A stretch of DNA of 64,000 nt from assembly GCA_963841705.1 (NCBI GenBank), contig CAWJDY010000025.1:1-64000 (forward strand), read 5' to 3'. The DNA comes from VAZQ01 sp963841705. Its GTDB lineage: Bacteria; Pseudomonadota; Alphaproteobacteria; Rhizobiales; Xanthobacteraceae. The notes below the pieces were generated by a model. It did not search any database, had not been told where the DNA came from, and saw nothing but the letters and a program-made list of their open reading frames with translations. Shown here in pieces: positions 52,631-61,136 of this stretch (its first letter is position 1; every line of letters begins with the position of its first letter). A program made the position numbers and the translations under genes.

Positions 52631-53569
52631 CTACCGCTGGCCGAGATTGATCATCGGCGTGGAGCCGCCGGGCACCATGGTCACGGGAAGCTTGCCGTCC
52701 CAGCGCTGGGCCTGAATGAGCGGGACGAGCTGCGTGTTTCCTCCCAGCGCTTCGCCCTTGGCGCGGATCGCGGTCGCATCGGCGATCCCGCGCGCCTCGA
52801 TTGCGGCGGCCTCGCCGCTGCCTCTCGCCTTGATCGCGTCGGCGTCCGCCTGGCCGCGGAAGCGAACGGCGTCCGCATTGGCCAGCGCCTCGGCGCGCAC
52901 CGCATCGGCCTTGCCCTTCGCCTGGGTAACGACGATCTCCGCCTGCACCTTTTCGCGCTCGAGCTGCTGGCGGAATTTTTGCACCTCGACTTCCGCCTGC
53001 ATGCGCTGCTCGACCGATTTGATGTAATCGGGCGAGAACGTGATGTCCTCGATCTGCACGCTCTCGATCACGAACACCGGATCGTAGGCGATGGCCTCGG
53101 TCAGCGCCATGGCCGAATCGGCGTTGAGCTGGCCCCTCGCGCTGATGGCGCGCGCCGCGGTGTACTGGCCGAACACGACCTTGATCTTCTCGTTCAGGTG
53201 CGGACCGATGATGCGGTCAACTGCGGCGTTCTGGTCGCCGCGGAAACGCGAATACATCTCCGCCACCTTGTCGGCGGCAACGTGCAGCGTGACCGATACC
53301 TTGAGATTCGCCGGCTGCTGATCGGCGGAATAGGACTCCATCTTGCTCCAGGCAAACGTATGGGTCTGCATGTCGATCTTGGCGACGCTGTCGATGAAGG
53401 GCCACTTGAAATGCAGCCCGGGCTGCACGACGTCGACAAAAGCGCCGTTGCGCAAGAGCACCCCGCGCTGGCTCTGATCGATCGTGTACCAGCTCCCGAA
53501 GACTATGGAGAGCAGCACAAGTGCCACCAGGAAAATGAAAGCCAAGGCTGGGACATGGCGACCGATCAT
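52631..53569 (-). CDS. SPFH/prohibitin-family membrane protein (HflC-like)
   Basis: 312 aa from ATG 53569, AAGGGA upstream. N-terminal anchor PALAFIFLVALVLLSIVFGS, then the SPFH domain with TIDQSQRGVLLRNG, ANLKVSVTLHVAADKVAEMY and IGPHLNEKIKVVFGQYTA. A long coiled coil follows (KFRQQLEREKVQAEIVVTQA), with Ala-rich repeats of AIEARGIADATAIRAKGE type. These proteins form ring-like membrane scaffolds. It is transcribed away from the COG0523 gene, with a hairpin repeat between. Confidence 0.87.
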   Translation of the reverse strand: MIGRHVPALAFIFLVALVLLSIVFGSWYTIDQSQRGVLLRNGAFVDVVQPGLHFKWPFIDSVAKIDMQTHTFAWSKMESYSADQQPANLKVSVTLHVAADKVAEMYSRFRGDQNAAVDRIIGPHLNEKIKVVFGQYTAARAISARGQLNADSAMALTEAIAYDPVFVIESVQIEDITFSPDYIKSVEQRMQAEVEVQKFRQQLEREKVQAEIVVTQAKGKADAVRAEALANADAVRFRGQADADAIKARGSGEAAAIEARGIADATAIRAKGEALGGNTQLVPLIQAQRWDGKLPVTMVPGGSTPMINLGQR

Positions 53570-53691
53570 GACTGTTCCCTTCTGCTGCGAGCTCGAGTGC
53601 TGAGAGTTCGAGGTGATGGCGTGCCCATGCTTGATTGCTTCGTCCAACGGTCCGGCGGTCATGACGTTCCCCTCCGTGAGACTCCGATTGT

Positions 53692-53756
53692 GTAGGGTGG
53701 GTTACGCCGTACAAGTCAGCTGTTGCCAGCCGACTTGTACAGCTGACCCATCCTAC
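53692..53756. repeat. GTAGGGTGGGTTA-type hairpin element D
   Basis: GTAGGGTGGGTTAC ... TGACCCATCCTAC outer arms, with stem GCCGTACAAGTCAGCTG, loop TTGC, CAGCCGACTTGTACAGC (two A/C-type mismatches). It sits between two divergent genes. Confidence 0.8.
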
Positions 53757-53817
53757 GACGCAGCAGCATAGCATCTCGCGGTTTATGCATATATACGGGG
53801 CTCCACCGGAGTGAAGC

Positions 53818-54864
53818 ATGTCCGATAAGGTGCCAGTTACCGTTCTCACCGGCTATCTCGGCGCGGGGAAGACCACGCTGCTCAACCGCATCCTGAGCGA
53901 GCCGCACGGGAAGAAATACGCGGTGATCGTCAACGAGTTCGGCGAGATCGGCATCGATGGCGACCTCGTGGTCGGCGTCGATGAGGAAGTGTTCGAGATG
54001 AACAACGGCTGCATCTGCTGCACCGTGCGCGGCGACCTCGTGCGCATCATCGATGGGCTGATGCGGCGAAAGGGCAAGTTCGACGCGATCATCGTCGAGA
54101 CTACGGGCCTCGCGGATCCCGCGCCGGTGGCACAGACGTTTTTCATGGACCAGGATGTCGGCCGCAAGGCCAAGCTGGACGCGGTGGTGACCGTCGCTGA
54201 CGCCAAGTGGCTGAATGATCGGCTCAAGGATGCACCCGAGGCGAAGAATCAGATCGCTTTCGCCGACGTCATTCTGCTCAACAAAACGGATCTGGTGGCC
54301 TCCGATACCCTGGCCGAAGTGGAAGCGCGCATCCGCGGCATCAACCCCTATGCCAAGCTCCACCGCACCCAGCGCTGCAACATCGCTCTTCCGGAAGTGT
54401 TGGGCCGCAACGCGTTCGACCTCGACCGCATCCTGGACATCGAGCCGGAGTTCCTGGAGGACGGCGGCGATCATGCTCATCCGCATGAGCATGATCACGA
54501 TCACGAGCATGCGCATGGCGATCACCATCACCATCACGACGGCGGCGGCCTCAAGCACTATCATGACGAGGAGATGCAGTCGTTCGTGGTCATGACCGAA
54601 CGACCGCTCGATCCGGACAAGTTCTTTCCCTGGGTGCAGGACCTCGTGCAGAGGGAAGGACCCCAGATCCTGCGCTGCAAGGGCATCCTGTCGTTCAAGG
54701 ACGATGACGAGCGGTTTGTCTTTCAGGGCGTGCACATGATCCTCGACGGCGATCACCAGCGGCCATGGAGCAACGGCGAGAAGCGGGAAAGCCGCATCGT
54801 ATTCATCGGCCGCAACCTGCCGCAGGAGAGGATCAAGGCGGGCTTCGAAGGCTGCGTCGTCTGA
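53818..54864 (+). CDS. COG0523 GTPase with His-rich metal-binding segment
   Basis: 348 aa, GGAGTGAAGC before ATG 53818. P-loop VTVLTGYLGAGKTTLLNRIL, VNEFGEIGIDGDL, and the metal motif NNGCICCTVRGDL. NKTDLV gives guanine specificity. Residues about 220-245 are His/Asp-rich (HAHPHEHDHDHEHAHGDHHH), a typical zinc reservoir of CobW-type zinc metallochaperones. It passes metal to client enzymes with GTP hydrolysis. Proximity to the znu operon supports zinc handling. A WD40 protein follows 160 nt downstream. Confidence 0.92.
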   Translation: MSDKVPVTVLTGYLGAGKTTLLNRILSEPHGKKYAVIVNEFGEIGIDGDLVVGVDEEVFEMNNGCICCTVRGDLVRIIDGLMRRKGKFDAIIVETTGLADPAPVAQTFFMDQDVGRKAKLDAVVTVADAKWLNDRLKDAPEAKNQIAFADVILLNKTDLVASDTLAEVEARIRGINPYAKLHRTQRCNIALPEVLGRNAFDLDRILDIEPEFLEDGGDHAHPHEHDHDHEHAHGDHHHHHDGGGLKHYHDEEMQSFVVMTERPLDPDKFFPWVQDLVQREGPQILRCKGILSFKDDDERFVFQGVHMILDGDHQRPWSNGEKRESRIVFIGRNLPQERIKAGFEGCVV

Positions 54865-54964
54865 ACGTCGCCAACGCGCGGTGCGCCCATCAAGGCTGGG
54901 CTTGTCCCGGCCATCCACGTCGTGGCAATCGGCAGCAGACGTGGATGCGCGGGTCAACGGGGGT

Positions 54965-54986
54965 CCCCGCCGACTTGTCGGCGGGG
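54965..54986. repeat. CCCCGC-type perfect palindrome
   Basis: CCCCGCCGAC, TT, GTCGGCGGGG. It shares layout with 17131-17154. It lies in the spacer between the GTPase and WD40 genes. Confidence 0.8.
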
Positions 54987-55023
54987 TGCCCGTCCCGCGC
55001 ATGACGAAGCTGGACCAGCCATC

Positions 55024-56031
55024 ATGACGGATGCGCCCTCTACTATCCCGTCGCTCGTTGAGCGCACGCAAGCCGTCACAGCGGGGGCCGCAGTGGTGGC
55101 CGCGCACTTCCTCGGCCGTACCGCTGTATTCGTGCTAGGCGAGGAGTCCCTGCTGTTCGTGCCGCCCGGCGGCGCGCCACGCTCAATCGGGGTGCACGCC
55201 GGGGTCATCCTGTGCTCTGCCAGCGACGACGCCCGCATCGTCACCGGGGGCGATGATGGGCAGGTGATGGTCACCGCAGCGGATGGGACCACGAGCCTGC
55301 TCGCGAGCGACGGCAAGCGGCGCTGGATCGACCACGTTGCCCTCGGGCCGGCTCATGCGGTCGCATGGTCGGCGGGCAAGCACGCCTTGGTGGGCAGCGC
55401 AGACGATGGCGAGCGCATGCTGGAGCTTCCGTCCACCGTCGGCGCCATTGCGTTTGCGCGCAAGGGATTGCGCGTCGGCATTGCCCATTACAACGGCGTC
55501 AGCTTGTGGTTTCCCAGGGCCGCGAGCGCCCCGGAAGTGCTCGGATGGAAAGGCTCGCATCTCGGCGTGACGTTCAGCCCGGACGGCCGCTTTCTCGTCT
55601 CCTCCATGCAGGAGCCGAGCTTGCATGGCTGGCGGCTCTCCGACGCGCGGAGCATGCGCATGTCCGGCTACGCAGCGCGCGTGCGTTCGTTTGCCTGGAC
55701 CGCAAGCGGCAAGTGGCTGGCGACCTCCGGCGCGAACCAGCTCGTGCTCTGGCCGTTCGCGGGCAAGGACGGCCCGATGGGCAAGGAGCCGCGCATGCTG
55801 GCGCCCGCCGATTCCCAGGTTGAAGTCGTGGCCTGCCATCCCAAGCAGGAGGTCGTCGCCGTGGGCTACGCCAACGGGATCGTGCTCATGGTGCGCGTCG
55901 AGGACGGCGCCGAGGTGCTGGCGAAACGGGCGGGAAACGCGCCGGTCACCGCACTCGCCTGGGCTGCGGCGGGCGATACGCTCGCCTTCGGCACCGAAGA
56001 CGGCGAGGCCGGGATCATCCCCCTTGGCTGA
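55024..56031 (+). CDS. WD40-repeat protein
   Basis: 335 aa from ATG 55024. Blades such as LGVTFSPDGRFLVSSMQEPS, WRLSDARSMRMSGYAARVRS, WTASGKWLATSGANQLVLWP and ALAWAAAGDTLAFGTEDGEA give a seven-bladed propeller, without signal peptide. It follows the His-rich COG0523 gene, with the palindrome 54965-54986 in between, and may be co-transcribed. The function is unknown; a client or partner of the metallochaperone is possible (inference). Confidence 0.85.
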   Translation: MTDAPSTIPSLVERTQAVTAGAAVVAAHFLGRTAVFVLGEESLLFVPPGGAPRSIGVHAGVILCSASDDARIVTGGDDGQVMVTAADGTTSLLASDGKRRWIDHVALGPAHAVAWSAGKHALVGSADDGERMLELPSTVGAIAFARKGLRVGIAHYNGVSLWFPRAASAPEVLGWKGSHLGVTFSPDGRFLVSSMQEPSLHGWRLSDARSMRMSGYAARVRSFAWTASGKWLATSGANQLVLWPFAGKDGPMGKEPRMLAPADSQVEVVACHPKQEVVAVGYANGIVLMVRVEDGAEVLAKRAGNAPVTALAWAAAGDTLAFGTEDGEAGIIPLG

Positions 56032-56033
56032 CC

Positions 56034-56552
56034 CTACCTGCGCGCCGGCTGGGTCTTGCCGCCGGAGCGGGGAGCCGGCGGGGTCTGCTGCAGCGCGCTG
56101 TCGGGCAGCCGGTTCCAAACCTGGCTGCGGCCGAACAGCGAGATTCCGAGATAGCCGCGCACTTCCAGCTTCTGCCCGTCGGCGCTGACCCGCAGCAGCG
56201 CGTGGTAGACCGAGCCGTCGCGCGGATCGGTGATGGTGCCGTCCTCGTAGGTGGTGCCGTGCCGGTGCATGCCCTTGATCAGCTTCATGCCGAGGACCGG
56301 CGCGCCGCGTTCCGCCCCTTCGCATTTCTCGCAACGGAAATCCTGGTCCTCGCCCGGCTTGAAGAACATCTTGACGATAGTGCCCTCGTAGACGCCGTCA
56401 TGCTCGGTGATGCGAAACCAGCTTTCCGCCCTGCCGCTGTTTTCGTCGAGCTGCTCCCACAGGCCCACCGCGCTCGGCTCGGCGCGCGCCGGAACAATGG
56501 CTGCGTCCAACACCACAGCAACGATGACCAGCTGTAAGAATGACGCACGCAT
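56034..56552 (-). CDS. DUF2147-family exported protein
   Basis: 172 aa from ATG 56552, GTGAGGG upstream. Signal peptide LQLVIVAVVLDAAIVPARA. SAVGLWEQLDENSGRAESWF and YEGTIVKMFF are the DUF2147 core. GTTYEDGTITDPRDGSVYHA and EVRGYLGISLFGRSQVWNR complete it. DUF2147 proteins are lipocalin-like envelope proteins of unknown role. CEKCEG may form a disulfide or metal site. It is convergent with the WD40 gene, 2 nt apart. Confidence 0.88.
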   Translation of the reverse strand: MRASFLQLVIVAVVLDAAIVPARAEPSAVGLWEQLDENSGRAESWFRITEHDGVYEGTIVKMFFKPGEDQDFRCEKCEGAERGAPVLGMKLIKGMHRHGTTYEDGTITDPRDGSVYHALLRVSADGQKLEVRGYLGISLFGRSQVWNRLPDSALQQTPPAPRSGGKTQPARR

Positions 56553-56631
56553 GCCCTCACCCACGATCCCGCTGCAGCTGTCGATCGGTTGCGATGTTGT
56601 GTCCTTGCAACCTGGTGTCTGCGGCCGGCCC

Positions 56632-56673
56632 AACTCAATGGGCTCGGACTATAACTCAATGGGCTCGGACTAT
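56632..56673 (+). repeat. Perfect 21-bp tandem duplication
   Basis: AACTCAATGGGCTCGGACTAT twice (56632-56652, 56653-56673), identical. It lies upstream of the DUF2147 gene, where it could affect promoter spacing. Confidence 0.9.
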
Positions 56674-56767
56674 GGTGATTTCGCGGACCGCGGGAAGCCG
56701 GGCGGGTATGTCGCAGGTACGGCGGGTGTAAAGCTCGCCGCCACAGCGTTCGGCGTTGTCGTGGAAT

Positions 56768-56795
56768 GTAGGGCGGGTTTGAAACCCGCCCCTGC
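56768..56795. repeat. GTAGGGCGGGTTT palindrome variant
   Basis: GTAGGGCGGGTTTGAAACCCGCCCCTGC: one missing base and one G/A change relative to the perfect copies at 40775 and 62501. Confidence 0.8.
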
Positions 56796-56815
56796 ACACG
56801 CAACAGCAAAGTCGC

Positions 56816-57946
56816 TCAGATCACGTATTGCTGCAGTGGCGGGTAGCCGTTGAAGCCGACCGACGAGTAGGTCGCGGTATAGGCGCCGGTCGCCTCGATC
56901 AGCACCTTGTCACCGATGGTGAGCGACACTGGGAGCGGGTAGGGAACCTTCTCGTACAGCACGTCGACGGAGTCGCAGGTCGGCCCCGCAATGATGCAAG
57001 GCGAAGTCTCGTCGCGGTCGTGGGACGTGCGGATCGGATAGCGGATGGACTCGCCGATCGTCTCCGCAAGGCCGTGGAACTTGCCGATGTCGAGATAGAC
57101 CCAGCGCAGCTCGTCTTCCGGCGATCGCCTGGCGATCAGCACCACTTCCGCCTCGATGATGCCGGCATTGCCCACGAGCGCCCGGCCCGGCTCCACGATG
57201 GTCTCCGGAATCGCGTTGCCGAAATGCTTGCGCAGCGCGCGAAAGATCGCGCGGCCGTAGGTGTCCAGCCGCGGCGTCTTGCGCACGTAGCGCGCGGGAA
57301 AGCCGCCGCCGAGATTCACCATCGAGAGAGTGATACCGCGCTCGGCGCAGGTGCGGAATATCGCCGCGGTCGAGGCGAGCGCCCGATCCCAGGCTTCCAC
57401 GTTGTGCTGCTGCGAGCCGACGTGGAAGGAGATCCCGTGCGGCACGAGGCCAAGCCGATGCGCCAGCTCCAGGATGTCGGGAGCGTAGTCCGGCTCGCAG
57501 CCGAACTTGCGCGACAGCGGCCACTCGGATCCGGTGCCGTCGCAATGGATGCGGCAGATGGCGCGCGCGCCGGGGGCGCAGCGCGCCACCTTCTCGACCT
57601 CGGCCTCGCAGTCGACCGCAAACAGGCTCACCCCCATGGCCGCCACCGCCGCGATCTCGCTCTCCTTCTTGATGGTATTGCCGTAGGAGATGCGCTCCGG
57701 CGTACCGCCGGCCGCGAGCACCGCCTCGGTCTCGCTCACCGAGGCGACATCGAAACATGCGCCGAGCTCGGCGAGGAGCCTGAGAATGCCAGGCGCGGGA
57801 TTGGCCTTGACCGCGTAGAAGACCTTGCTGTCGGGCAGCGCCTTGGCGAACAGGAGATAGTTCTCGCGCACGACATCGAGGTCGAGCACCAGACAAGGCC
57901 CTTCGTCTTTGCGCTGCTTGAGGAATTCGCGGATGCGTGCAGTCAT
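56816..57946 (-). CDS. Ornithine/lysine-type PLP-dependent decarboxylase (fold III)
   Basis: 376 aa from ATG 57946. The PLP Lys is in KVFYAVKANPAPGILRLLAE, followed by SVSETEAVLAAGG and IHCDGTGSEWPLSRKFGCEP. GISFHVGSQQHNVEAWD, VNLGGGFPARYV, EPGRALVGNAGI and GPTCDSVDVLYEKV (catalytic Cys) follow. Bacterial ornithine decarboxylases of this length (about 377 aa) occur in alphaproteobacteria and make putrescine. Ornithine versus lysine preference cannot be told. The roughly 470-bp leader is structured. The longer frame up to 58234 is not protein-like. Confidence 0.92.
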   Translation of the reverse strand: MTARIREFLKQRKDEGPCLVLDLDVVRENYLLFAKALPDSKVFYAVKANPAPGILRLLAELGACFDVASVSETEAVLAAGGTPERISYGNTIKKESEIAAVAAMGVSLFAVDCEAEVEKVARCAPGARAICRIHCDGTGSEWPLSRKFGCEPDYAPDILELAHRLGLVPHGISFHVGSQQHNVEAWDRALASTAAIFRTCAERGITLSMVNLGGGFPARYVRKTPRLDTYGRAIFRALRKHFGNAIPETIVEPGRALVGNAGIIEAEVVLIARRSPEDELRWVYLDIGKFHGLAETIGESIRYPIRTSHDRDETSPCIIAGPTCDSVDVLYEKVPYPLPVSLTIGDKVLIEATGAYTATYSSVGFNGYPPLQQYVI

Positions 57947-57949
57947 CTC

Positions 57950-58417
57950 GACTGTGCTCCCTACCCGGCATGGCGGCGTGCGCCGCCTGGTGAACCTCCT
58001 GTGACGCGTGCGGCCCGCGCATCGCGCGAGCCCTGCATCACTGTGATTGTTGCCTTGGTCCGGATGAGGGAGAGATCCCGTTCCGCACGCCCGGCAAGAA
58101 GGACAAGCCTCTTCGGTAAATCCGGCATTGCGCCGGGGGTCCCAAAAAAGCCCGTTCCGTCGTTGCTTTAAGCCGCGTCCCCCGTGGAGAGCGGGGTGCG
58201 CCGGTTCGCCTCCGGCTGCCGATCGCATGAGCAAGGAAGTCAGGTCACTTCCTTAGGCGGCTGTCCGGCCTCTTGTCCGGATGCCCACCGATCGACACAC
58301 GGCCACAGGCACGTGCGAAATTGGGCATCAATCCATTAGGCGAATTCGCCGCGACTCGCAAGCGATTTGCTCAATTTGATCGCTTCATCGTACGCCGCCG
58401 CCGGTGTGCAGACCGCA
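57950..58417 (-). ncRNA. Candidate structured 5' leader RNA of the decarboxylase gene
   Basis: No gene is in this span. On the minus strand it contains hairpin AAGGAAGT-GACCTG-ACTTCCTT (plus coordinates 58233-58254), a CCGG/CCGG stem (58265-58280), and an enclosing CGATCG/CGATCG helix (58220-58225 with 58289-58294). Further down the transcript are CCCCGCTCTCCACGGGG and GCCGG...CCGGC. Such a multi-stem leader upstream of ornithine decarboxylase resembles the alphaproteobacterial speF RNA motif. The match to that motif is recollection, not a computed hit. Confidence 0.5.
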
Positions 58418-60331
58418 TCAGCCGGCGGCGAGGGCGCGGATGACCAGCCGGTTGAGGCGGCTCGCAAAGGCTGCCGGATCGTCCGGCACCTCGCCGTCGA
58501 GGATCTTGGCCTGCTCGAACAGCAACGCTGAGAGGTCCGCGACCTCGTCCACACGGGCATCGGCCTTGGCGCGTCCCACCGCCCTCACGATGGGGTGGCG
58601 CATGTTAAGCTCGAGTATCGGCTTTGGAGCGGCGCTGCGGTTCTGGCGGGCAAGCAGGCGCGAGAGCTCGCGATCGAAGCCGGCGCCGGCGACCAGGCAG
58701 GCGGGGCTCTCGGTGAGACGTGTCGAGGCGCGTACATTGGAGACGCGATCGCCGAGCGCTTCCTTCACTGCCGCGATCAACGTCGCCTCATCGACGGCGC
58801 CGGCCTTGGCGGCTTCATCTTGCTCCCGCGGCGGCGCGGCCTCATCGAGGAGCGGCACGAGGCTGAAATCGACCTCGCCTTGGCTCAACGACTTGAGCGG
58901 CTTGCCCTCGTGATCCTGCGGCATGGAGGTCCACAACGCATCGACGGGCTCGGTGAGCAGGAGCACTTCGATCCCGCGCGCACGCGCAGCCTCGAGCTTG
59001 GGATTGGACCGCAGCTGCTCCACGCTCTCGCCCACGAGGTAATAGATCTCGGTCTGGTGCGGCCGCAGGTCGGCCACGTATTGCCCGATGGTGCGCGGCT
59101 CGTCGCCCTTGGTGGTGGTGAAACGGGCGAGCGCGAGCAATTGAGCGTGCCGCTCGTGGTCCTCGTAGATCCCTTCCTTGATGATCCGCCCGAAGGCGTC
59201 CCAGATCTGCTTGAACTTGTCCGGCTCCTTCTCGGCCAGGTTCGCCAGCTCCGTGACCACCCGGCTGGTGACCGCCTTCCTGATCTGCTCGACCAGCGGG
59301 TTGTTCTGCAGCATCTCGCGCGAGATATTGAGCGGCATGTCCTCGCTGTCGATGACGCCGCGCACGAAACGCAGGTAGGAGGGCAACAGCTCGGCATCGT
59401 CGGTGATGTAGACCCGGCGAACGTAGAGCTTCACGCGCGCCTTGCGGCCCTCGTCGAACATGCCGAACGGCTGGGTCGCCGGCGCAAACAGCAGCACCGC
59501 ATAGGACTGACGCCCCTCGGCCTTGTAGTGGAGCACCATCGCCGGCTCGTTGAAGGCGCCGGCGATGGACTTGTAGGCCTGGGTGTAGTCATCGGGCTTG
59601 AGCTCGGATTTGGGCCGCTGCCAGATCGCGCTCGCGGTGTTGATCTGGCGCGGCGCGCCTTCCTTGTCGATGAGCTCGATCGGGAACAGGATGTGGTCGG
59701 AGTAGGTCTTGACGATCCGCTGGATCTCGTAGGTTTCGAGGTATTTTTTCGCGTCACCCTTGAGCTGGAGGATGACCTCCGTCCCGCGCGGCACCCGCTC
59801 GGCCTGCGCCTGGGAGGCGGGGCTGAGCTCGAAGCCGGCTTCGCCCGACGACTGCCAGACCCAGACATCGTCTGAGCCGGTGCGGCGGCTGATCACCTCG
59901 ATGCGGTCGGCCACCATGAAGGCGGAATAGAAGCCGACGCCGAACTGGCCGATGAGCGCGGCGCCCTCCTTGCCTTCGGCAAGACGCTCAACGAAGGCAC
60001 GCGTGCCCGAGCGCGCGACCGTGCCGAGATTGTCGATCAGCTCCTGCCGATCCATGCCGATGCCGGTATCGGATATGGTGAGGGTCCCCGCCTCGGTATC
60101 GGGCCGGATGCGGATGGCGAGCGATCCGCCCTTCTCCAGCAATTCCGGATGCGCGATGGCGTCGTAGCGCAGCCGATCGCAGGCATCGGAGGCATTGGAG
60201 ATGAGCTCGCGCAGGAAGATCTCGGTCTCGGAATAGACCGAGTGCACCATCAGGCGCAGAAGCTCGGTGACCTCGGCCTGAAAGGGGTGGGCTTCGGGGC
60301 GCGTACCGGCGTCCACTGTTTGCGTGCTCAT
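58418..60331 (-). CDS. htpG: Molecular chaperone HtpG (Hsp90)
   Basis: 637 aa from ATG 60331, GAGGAG upstream. Family motifs: FQAEVTELLRLMVHSVYSET, FLRELISNASDACDRLR, TISDTGIGMDRQELIDNLGT, SGTRAFVERL, GQFGVGFYSAFMVADR (ATP lid and Gly-rich), then RGTEVILQL and RVYITDDAELLPSYLRFVRG. NISREMLQNN follows. The homodimeric ATP-driven chaperone refolds client proteins under stress. Normal length. A further frame to 60430 has no better ribosome site. Confidence 0.96.
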   Translation of the reverse strand: MSTQTVDAGTRPEAHPFQAEVTELLRLMVHSVYSETEIFLRELISNASDACDRLRYDAIAHPELLEKGGSLAIRIRPDTEAGTLTISDTGIGMDRQELIDNLGTVARSGTRAFVERLAEGKEGAALIGQFGVGFYSAFMVADRIEVISRRTGSDDVWVWQSSGEAGFELSPASQAQAERVPRGTEVILQLKGDAKKYLETYEIQRIVKTYSDHILFPIELIDKEGAPRQINTASAIWQRPKSELKPDDYTQAYKSIAGAFNEPAMVLHYKAEGRQSYAVLLFAPATQPFGMFDEGRKARVKLYVRRVYITDDAELLPSYLRFVRGVIDSEDMPLNISREMLQNNPLVEQIRKAVTSRVVTELANLAEKEPDKFKQIWDAFGRIIKEGIYEDHERHAQLLALARFTTTKGDEPRTIGQYVADLRPHQTEIYYLVGESVEQLRSNPKLEAARARGIEVLLLTEPVDALWTSMPQDHEGKPLKSLSQGEVDFSLVPLLDEAAPPREQDEAAKAGAVDEATLIAAVKEALGDRVSNVRASTRLTESPACLVAGAGFDRELSRLLARQNRSAAPKPILELNMRHPIVRAVGRAKADARVDEVADLSALLFEQAKILDGEVPDDPAAFASRLNRLVIRALAAG

Positions 60332-60410
60332 GCCGCTCCTCGCAATTACGAAAACGCTGCGGATATATCGCCCAAGCGCGCTCCTGCAAGGGCCCCGCGG
60401 TCGGGTTTGC

Positions 60411-60526
60411 GTAGGGGGGTTAGCGGCCAAGATCGTCTTGACGAGATTGGCCGCGTAACCCGCCGTTCGGCGGATTACGCTCGCGGTACCGGCTGGAGCC
60501 AGTACCGCTTCGCTGATCCGCCCTAC
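60411..60526. repeat. GTAGGG-type composite hairpin element E
   Basis: First module: GTAGGGGGGTTAGCGGCCAA and TTGGCCGCGTAACCCGCC. Second: GGCGGATTACGCTCGCGGTAC paired with GTACCGCTTCGCTGATCCGCC, then CTACG. Two hairpins share the outer GTAGGG/CCCTAC arms. It lies between htpG and the flavin reductase gene. Confidence 0.7.
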
Positions 60527-60556
60527 GAACGCGACGCGGAGATAACGCCTGCGCCA

Positions 60557-61054
60557 TCACCCCGCGTCGAGATAGCCGCCGCGGAAGTGGATCAACGGCG
60601 AGCCGCCCTCCGCGATCATCACGTCGACCACGCGGCCGATGGCGATGCAGATGCCATGGCGCTCGATCGTCTCTTCCAGCGTGCAGTCCATGGCGCCCAA
60701 CGCATCCTTGAAAACCGGCGCGCCGGTGGTGAGCTCGGTCCAGGCGCCTGCCGCAAAGCGCGCTGCGCCCTTGAGCTCACCCTTGCCGCCAAATGATTCC
60801 GCCAGCGCTCTCGCGTCGCGGGGGAGAAAATTGACCGCGAAATGCCGCGCCGCGAGCACCGCCGTAAGCGCGGCGGTGCGCTTGTCGATGGACACCAGCA
60901 GCAGCGGCGGGTCGGCGGTGATGTGCGATGCCGAGAGCCCCAGAAACCCGGCGGGTCCCTCGCTCGATTTCGCCGTGACGATCGTGCTGCCGATGGGGCG
61001 CTGGCCGAGCGCGCGCCAGAACGTCTTGGGCTCGATCATCTTTCCGCTCGTCAT
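60557..61054 (-). CDS. Flavin reductase of two-component monooxygenases
   Basis: 165 aa. FWRALGQRPIGSTIVTAKSS then GFLGLSASHITADPPLLLVS is the flavin reductase (HpaC-like) core, with HFAVNFLPRDARALAESFGG and HGICIAIGRVVDV. It reduces FMN/FAD with NAD(P)H for a partner monooxygenase. The LLM-type flavin monooxygenase gene directly upstream on the same strand is the likely partner. A palindrome (61077-61105) separates them. Confidence 0.88.
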   Translation of the reverse strand: MTSGKMIEPKTFWRALGQRPIGSTIVTAKSSEGPAGFLGLSASHITADPPLLLVSIDKRTAALTAVLAARHFAVNFLPRDARALAESFGGKGELKGAARFAAGAWTELTTGAPVFKDALGAMDCTLEETIERHGICIAIGRVVDVMIAEGGSPLIHFRGGYLDAG

Positions 61055-61076
61055 TTATCGCCGCCTTTCACAGTCT

Positions 61077-61105
61077 GTAGGGGCGGGTTTCAAACCCGCC
61101 CCTGC
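61077..61105. repeat. GTAGGGGCGGGTTT palindrome variant
   Basis: GTAGGGGCGGGTTT, C, AAACCCGCCCCTGC: perfect apart from the last arm pair. It lies between the two genes of the monooxygenase pair. Confidence 0.85.
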
Positions 61106-61136
61106 AAGAGGACAGGTTCCGCTCATTCCTGACTTT

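Noticed and set aside
54477..54545. CAT-rich stretch as a possible CRISPR or microsatellite
   Set aside because: It encodes the in-frame His/Asp-rich metal-binding segment of the COG0523 GTPase.
57947..58234. N-terminal extension of the decarboxylase frame
   Set aside because: The 96 extra residues are Arg/Gly/Pro-rich and lie in the structured leader; ATG 57946 starts the conserved domain.
58336..58417. Possible C-terminal gene fragment ending SLASRGEFA
   Set aside because: Only about 25 residues, no homology recognised and it overlaps htpG in another frame.
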